Shown here piece after piece: positions 59,448 to 64,000 of a DNA stretch of 64,000 bases. Source of the stretch: Aquabacterium sp. J223. GTDB lineage: Bacteria; Pseudomonadota; Gammaproteobacteria; Burkholderiales; Burkholderiaceae_C. Below the pieces are notes generated by a model. That model was not told the DNA's origin and did not search any database. It worked only from the letters and a program-made list of their open reading frames with translations. The stretch is taken from assembly GCF_024666615.1 (NCBI RefSeq), contig NZ_CP088297.1, positions 2,046,001-2,110,000 of the forward strand. Reading direction: 5' to 3'. The position numbers and the translations under genes are program-made. How positions within the stretch are numbered: the stretch's first letter is position 1; every line of letters begins with the position of its first letter.

Positions 59448-62400
59448 TCACGCGGCGCGCCGGGCCGCGCCGCCGTGCCAGGCCTGTCGCAGCGCCGCCC
59501 AGCGCTGGCGCGCCGCGGCCAGGTGGCGCGCCTTCACATGCCCGTAGCCGCGGATCTGCTCGGGCACGCGGGCGAGGTCCACCGCCAGGGCGTGGTTGTC
59601 GGCGGTGAGGTGCGGCAGCAGCGACTCGATGTCGTCGCGGTACTCGTCGATCAGCGCGCGTTCCTCGCGCCGCTCGGCGGTGTGGCCGAAGGGGTCGAGC
59701 GCGGTGCCGCGCAGCCGGCGCAGCCGCGCCAGCAGCCGCAGCACGACGATGGTGGCCGGCCCGAAGCGGCGCTTGCGCAGCTCGCCGCGTGCATTGCGCC
59801 GCGACAGCAGGGGGGGCGCCAGGTGGTAGGCGATGCGGAAGTCACCCTCGAACTGCTCGGCGACGCGCTCGCGGAAGCCGCTGTCGGCGTGCAGCCGCGC
59901 CACCTCGTACTCGTCCTTGTAGGCCATCAGCTTGAACAGCCCGTGCGCCACCGCCCGCGCCAGCTCGCTGCGGCCGAGCGGGCGCTCCGCCGCCGCCACC
60001 CGCTCGACGACGGCGCGGTAGCGCGCCGCGTAGCGGGCGTCCTGGTAGGCAGTGAGGAACTGCTCGCGCCGGGCCACCAGCGCGGACAGCGACTCGCGCG
60101 GCTGCAGCGTCACCACCTGCGCCGGCGTGATGGCGTCGCGGAAGGCCTGCGGCGCATGGGCGGCGCGGCGGCCCCACTCGAAGGCCGCCAGGTTGGCGGC
60201 CACCGCCACGCCGTTGAGCTCGATCGCCCGCCGCAGCGACGCCCGCGCCAGCGGCACCCAGCCGCGCTGCCAGCCGAAGCCGAGCAGGAAGGCGTTGGCA
60301 TACAGGCTGTCGCCCAGCAGCCGCACCGCGGCCGCCTCCGCGTCCACCGCGGCCACGGCACCGTCGGCCAGCTGGCCGGTCACCGCCTGCAGGCAGGCCT
60401 GCGACGGGTCGGTCCAGTCGGCGTTGCGGACGAAGGCGGCGGTGGGCACGGCGTGCGCGTTCAGCGCCACCCGGGTGCGCTGCGGGTCCAGCCGCAGCAG
60501 CGTCTCGCGGCTGGCAGCGACCACCGGATCGCAGCCGAGCAGCAGGTCGGCGCCGGCGACGTCGATGCGGGTGGTGAGGATGTCGTCCTGCCGCGGCGCC
60601 AACAGCACATGGCTCCAGGTGGCGCCGCCCTTCTGTGCCAGGCCGGTGGCGTCCTGCGTCACCACGCCGCGGCCTTCCAGGTGCGCGGCCATGCCCAGCA
60701 CCTGGCCGATGGTGACGACGCCGGTGCCGCCGACGCCGGCGACCAGGATGCCGTAGGGCCCCGCCAGCGGTGTCGGCGCCGGCTCCGGCGGCTCGGGCAG
60801 GAGGTCGGCGGCCGGTGCCGGCGCCGCGCCGGCCTTCTTCTTCAGCCGGCCGCCTTCGACGGTGACGAAGCTGGGGCAGAAGCCGTCCAGGCAGCGGGTG
60901 TCCTTGTTGCAGCTGCTCTGGTTGATGGTGCGCTTGCGGCCGAACTCCGTCTCCAGCGGTTCCACCGACAGGCAGTTGGACTGCACGCCGCAGTCGCCGC
61001 AGCCCTCGCACACCAGGTCGTTGATCATCACCCGCAGCGCCGGGTCGGGCAGGGTGCCGCGCTTGCGGCGGCGGCGCTTCTCGGTGGCGCAGGTCTGGTC
61101 GTAGACGATGGCGGTGACGCCGGGCAGCTCACGGAACTCCCGCTGCAGGCGGTCCAGCTCGGTGCGCGGGTGCACCGTCACGCCGTCGGGCACCGCCACG
61201 CCGTCGTAGCGCGCGGGCTCGTCGGTCACCACCACCAGCCGCCGCACGCCCTCGGCCTGCAGGCTGCGCAGGATCTGCAGCGGGGTGTGGCCTTCCGGCC
61301 GCTCGCCGATGGGCTGGCCGCCGGTCATGGCCACCGCGTCGTTGTAGAGGATTTTGTAGGTGATGTTGACGCCGGCGGCGATGGCCTGGCGGATGGCGAT
61401 CAGGCCGGAGTGGAAGTAGGTGCCGTCGCCGAGGTTGGCGAAGACGTGCGGCTCGGTGGTGAACGGCTGCTGGCCGACCCAGGGCACGCCTTCGCCGCCC
61501 ATCTGCGTGAAGCCGACCAGGTTGCGCTCCATGCCCATGGCCATCAGGTGGCAGCCGATGCCGCCCATGGTGCGCGAGCCCTCCGGCACCACGGTGGAGG
61601 TGTTGTGCGGGCAGCCGGAGCAGAACCAGGGCGTGCGCTGCGCCTGCGGCGGCAGCACGCGCAGCGCCGCGTCGCGCGCCTGCAGGCGGGCCAGGCGCTC
61701 CTGGAGGCGGGCGGTGGTGTCGGCGTCCAGACCGAGCCGCGCCAGCCGCTGCATGATCGCCGCGGCGATCAGCGGCGTGGACAGGTCGGCGTGCTGGCGC
61801 AGCAGCGGCGCGCCGGGCTCGCCGTGTTCGTCGGCCTTGCCGGCGACCTGCGGCCGCACCGCGGTCGGCCAGTGGAACAGCAGGTCCTTCAGCTGCTGCT
61901 CGATCAGCGGGCGCTTCTCCTCGACCACCAGCACCTGCTGCAGCCCGCGGGCGAAGGCGGCGGCGCTGTCGGGCTCCAGCGGCCACACCACCGCCACCTT
62001 GTGCAGGCGGATGCCCAGCCGGCGGCATTCGGCCGCGTCCAGGCCGAGGGCCACCAGCGCCTGCCGCGTCTCGTTGTAGGCCTTGCCGCTGGCGATGAGG
62101 CCGAAGCGGTCCTGCGGCGAGGCGATGACGTCGCGGTTGAGCCGGTTGGCGCGCAGGTAGGCCGCCACCGCGGGCAGCTTGACCTCGTACAGCCGCGCCT
62201 CCTGCTCCAGCGGCGCGTCGGGCCAGCGGATGTGCACCCCGGCGGCCGGCAGCACGAAGTCCTGCGGCAGGTGCAGCGCCACGCGGGCCGGGTCCACGTC
62301 CAACGAGGCGCTGGACTCCACCACCTCCTGGATCACCTTCAGCCCCGACCAGACGCCGGCGTAGCGGCTGAGCGCATACGCGTGCAGCCCCAGGTCCAGG

Positions 62401-62972
62401 ATGTCCTGCGGGCCGGCCGGGAAGAAGACGGGTATGCCGCAGGCCTGCAGCACCGGGTCGCTCTGGTGCGCCACGGTGGAGCTCTTGGCGATGTGGTCGT
62501 CGCCGGCCACCGCCACCACCCCGCCCCAGGGCGTGGTGCCGGCCATGTTGGCGTGCTTGAGCACGTCCACCGAGCGGTCCACCCCCGGCCCCTTGCCGTA
62601 CCAGAGGCCGAACACGCCGTCGAAGCGGCGGCGGTCCGGCGGCGCGAAGCCCAGCTGCTGCGTGCCCCACACCGCGGTGGCGGCCAGGTCCTCGTTGACG
62701 CCCGGCTGGAACACCACGTCGTGGCGCGCCAGGTGCGCCTTGGCGCGCCACAGCTCCTGGTCGTAGCCGCCCAGCGGCGAGCCGCGGTAGCCGGACACGA
62801 AGCCGGCGGTGCGCCGGCCCGCCAGCGCGTCGCGCTGCTGCTGCAGCAAGGGCAGCTTCACCAGGGCCTGCACCCCGCTCATGAAGGCCAGGCCGGACGG
62901 CGCCGCGTACTTGTCGTCGAGGGTGACGTCCTGCGGCGCCCGGGCGGCGGCAGTCGGCAGGGCAGCGTTCAT
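59448..62972 (-). CDS. Indolepyruvate ferredoxin oxidoreductase family protein (fused alpha-gamma type)
   Basis: A 1174-residue 2-oxoacid oxidoreductase. The N-terminal half is the TPP-dependent pyrimidine/core region (GFVSGYRGSPLGGYDQELW; VNEDLAATAVWGTQQLGF; GDGTYFHSGLIAIRQAIAAG). A Cys-rich insert near residue 650 (DLVCEGCGDCGVQSNC, then SCNKDTRCLDGFCPSF) should bind Fe-S clusters. The C-terminal gamma domain starts with ILVAGVGGTGVVTIGQVLGM. It oxidises aryl-pyruvates in family members; the substrate here is not certain. It is divergent from a LysR regulator. Confidence 0.88.
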   Translation of the reverse strand: MNAALPTAAARAPQDVTLDDKYAAPSGLAFMSGVQALVKLPLLQQQRDALAGRRTAGFVSGYRGSPLGGYDQELWRAKAHLARHDVVFQPGVNEDLAATAVWGTQQLGFAPPDRRRFDGVFGLWYGKGPGVDRSVDVLKHANMAGTTPWGGVVAVAGDDHIAKSSTVAHQSDPVLQACGIPVFFPAGPQDILDLGLHAYALSRYAGVWSGLKVIQEVVESSASLDVDPARVALHLPQDFVLPAAGVHIRWPDAPLEQEARLYEVKLPAVAAYLRANRLNRDVIASPQDRFGLIASGKAYNETRQALVALGLDAAECRRLGIRLHKVAVVWPLEPDSAAAFARGLQQVLVVEEKRPLIEQQLKDLLFHWPTAVRPQVAGKADEHGEPGAPLLRQHADLSTPLIAAAIMQRLARLGLDADTTARLQERLARLQARDAALRVLPPQAQRTPWFCSGCPHNTSTVVPEGSRTMGGIGCHLMAMGMERNLVGFTQMGGEGVPWVGQQPFTTEPHVFANLGDGTYFHSGLIAIRQAIAAGVNITYKILYNDAVAMTGGQPIGERPEGHTPLQILRSLQAEGVRRLVVVTDEPARYDGVAVPDGVTVHPRTELDRLQREFRELPGVTAIVYDQTCATEKRRRRKRGTLPDPALRVMINDLVCEGCGDCGVQSNCLSVEPLETEFGRKRTINQSSCNKDTRCLDGFCPSFVTVEGGRLKKKAGAAPAPAADLLPEPPEPAPTPLAGPYGILVAGVGGTGVVTIGQVLGMAAHLEGRGVVTQDATGLAQKGGATWSHVLLAPRQDDILTTRIDVAGADLLLGCDPVVAASRETLLRLDPQRTRVALNAHAVPTAAFVRNADWTDPSQACLQAVTGQLADGAVAAVDAEAAAVRLLGDSLYANAFLLGFGWQRGWVPLARASLRRAIELNGVAVAANLAAFEWGRRAAHAPQAFRDAITPAQVVTLQPRESLSALVARREQFLTAYQDARYAARYRAVVERVAAAERPLGRSELARAVAHGLFKLMAYKDEYEVARLHADSGFRERVAEQFEGDFRIAYHLAPPLLSRRNARGELRKRRFGPATIVVLRLLARLRRLRGTALDPFGHTAERREERALIDEYRDDIESLLPHLTADNHALAVDLARVPEQIRGYGHVKARHLAAARQRWAALRQAWHGGAARRAA

Positions 62973-63097
62973 CGGGGGGTCTTCATCCTTCTTTTCCGGT
63001 CGGCCGCGACGGCGGCGGCGGACCGGTGGTCTCCGGCAAGGCCCGCAAGATAAGTACGATCGCGGGCCTCGTGAATGTCCCCGCAGTCATACACGCC
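62973..63097. promoter_or_regulatory. Divergent control region of oxidoreductase and LysR genes
   Basis: 125 bases between the two start codons. The minus strand carries a moderately good SD-like GGATGAAG before ATG 62972. AAGATAAGTACGAT (63047-63060) is the AT-richest stretch and a likely promoter core. LysR-type proteins usually bind T-N11-A sites in such divergent regions; I cannot single one out. Confidence 0.4.
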
Positions 63098-64000
63098 ATG
63101 CGCAACAGTGCACTCCGCCAGATCGACCTCGACCTGCTTCGTGCCTTCCTGGTCGTCATGTCGGAGCGCAGCGTGAGCCGCGCCGCCGACGCCCTGGGCA
63201 TGACGCAGTCGGGGCTGAGCCGGGCGCTGGCCCGCATGCGCAAGGTGTTTCGCGACGACCTGCTGGTGCGCTCGGGCGCGGCGATGGTGGCGACGCCGCG
63301 CGGCCTGGAGCTGACGCAGGCGGTGCGCGACGTGCTGGCGCTGCTGGAGCAGCGGGTGCTGCCGGTGGCCGGCTTCGAGCCGGCGCGGGCGCAGCGGGAG
63401 TTCCTCACCGCCATGTCCGACATCTCGGAGGTGTACGCGCTGCCGCCGATGCTGGCGGCGCTGCGCCGCGACGCGCCCGGCTGCACGCTGCGCAACCGCC
63501 ATGTGCGCAACACCGACCTGATGCAGGCGCTGGAGGTGGGCGAGGTGGAACTGGCCTTCGGCAACGTGTCCGGGCCGGCCTCCAGCATGTACCAGCAGAC
63601 CTTGTTCCACAGCGGCTTCGTGGTGCTGGCGGCGGCCGGTCATCCGCGGCTGCGCGGCCGCCTCAGCCGCCAGCAGTACGAGTCGGAGTCGCATGTGGTG
63701 GTGCCCAGCGGGGCGGACGACCACCTGCACAACAGCGGCCTGTCGCCGCTGGGCGTGCGGCGGCGGATCGCGCTCGTCGCCGGCGGCACGATGTCGCTGC
63801 CGTGGATGCTGTGCGGCACCGAGCTGCTGGCCACCGTGCCGAGCGTGGTGGGCGAGCTGGTGCGCGGGCGGCTGCCGCTGAAGGCCCATCCGCTGCCGTT
63901 CGCGGTGCCGCCGCTGTCGATCAACACCTACTGGCACCCGCGGTCGCACACCGACCCGGGGCACCGCTGGCTGCGCGAGCTGATCTTCGAGGTGCTGCAC
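63098..64000 (+). CDS. LysR-family transcriptional regulator (3' end outside window)
   Basis: 301 codons without a stop up to the window end. The N-terminal winged helix reads IDLDLLRAFLVVMSERSVSR, then AADALGMTQSGLSRALARMR, a LysR HTH of the NodD/PcpR-like type. The effector domain has FVVLAAAGHPRLRGRLSRQQ and a long AGGTMSLPWMLCGTELLATV segment. It faces the oxidoreductase and Bug-protein genes and probably regulates them. Length suggests only a few residues are missing. Confidence 0.9.
   Translation, partial: MRNSALRQIDLDLLRAFLVVMSERSVSRAADALGMTQSGLSRALARMRKVFRDDLLVRSGAAMVATPRGLELTQAVRDVLALLEQRVLPVAGFEPARAQREFLTAMSDISEVYALPPMLAALRRDAPGCTLRNRHVRNTDLMQALEVGEVELAFGNVSGPASSMYQQTLFHSGFVVLAAAGHPRLRGRLSRQQYESESHVVVPSGADDHLHNSGLSPLGVRRRIALVAGGTMSLPWMLCGTELLATVPSVVGELVRGRLPLKAHPLPFAVPPLSINTYWHPRSHTDPGHRWLRELIFEVLH

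Noticed and set aside
59250-63053. 1267-codon plus-strand ORF opposite the oxidoreductase gene
   Set aside because: Shadow caused by high GC; the minus-strand protein has clear domains.

Overview
The window looks like chromosomal DNA of a very GC-rich betaproteobacterium in Burkholderiales, most like the Rubrivivax/Leptothrix/Ideonella group. Supporting signs are the gene order gyrA-serC-pheA-tyrA-aroA/cmk-rpsA-ihfB-lapA-lapB, a fused AroA-Cmk protein, a tmRNA tag reading ANDERFALAA, an FkbM/DUF4254-containing LPS locus and a Bug-type periplasmic binding protein. Taxonomy is inferred from gene content and order; no search was run. I see no transposase, integrase, CRISPR array or rRNA. The only RNA gene found is tmRNA.

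Layout. 1-3.6 kb: the 3' part of dnaE, a His-rich secreted protein, a patatin-like lipase and a small ComEA-like DNA-binding protein. 3.7-17.8 kb: an envelope glycan region with msbA (lipid A flippase), six sugar-modifying genes in tight overlap (three or four glycosyltransferases, a zinc-ribbon methyltransferase, an FkbM methyltransferase), heptosyltransferases including waaF and waaC, a WaaE-like transferase, DUF4254, UDP-glucuronate decarboxylase and lapB/lapA. 18.2-29.1 kb (minus strand): ihfB, rpsA, aroA-cmk, tyrA, pheA, serC, a DUF2059 protein and gyrA. 29.4-31.9 kb: an OmpA-family protein, ubiG, gph and ssrA. 32-40.6 kb: mixed housekeeping genes (acuI-like reductase, alkyladenine glycosylase, another heptosyltransferase-family gene, TIGR00266, a YncE-like propeller, a polysaccharide deacetylase, a sterol-desaturase-like protein, EI24, a CinA/MoaB-like protein). 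40.6-45.7 kb: glnA with a sigma-54 promoter and NtrC site, followed by ntrB and ntrC. 45.7-52.9 kb: glf divergent from a GH2 hydrolase-galT-galK-galM-ybaK operon. 53.0-58.4 kb: flgN, flgM and flgA divergent from flgBCDEF. 58.4-64 kb: a Bug-family binding protein and an indolepyruvate ferredoxin oxidoreductase family protein, divergent from a LysR regulator that runs off the end.

Two patterns cut across the gene list. First, a dispersed repeat of about 83 bp sits between neighbouring genes at 6.4, 16.5 and 38.8 kb. It has the same orientation toward the downstream gene each time and ends with GAGGGGC a few bases before that gene. A reading frame encoding (S/G)AGPLPSRP runs through every copy and either fuses to the next gene or stops on its start codon. 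A related element lies between pheA and tyrA, and is likewise open in frame into tyrA. This is the most interesting structure I found. Second, seven conserved genes (waaC, ihfB, aroA, an OmpA-family gene, a polysaccharide deacetylase, a DUF4124-like gene and glf) each need one single-base indel to be whole, mostly in C/G runs. I read these mainly as sequence errors rather than decay, and the coordinates of those genes are given as restored spans.

How it works together: the 3.7-17.8 kb block supplies LPS core synthesis, decoration, export and quality control. glf and the gal operon connect galactofuranose synthesis with galactose salvage. NtrB/NtrC probably control glnA through the visible sigma-54 promoter. 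FlgM is expected to be produced from the sigma-28 promoter visible upstream of it.
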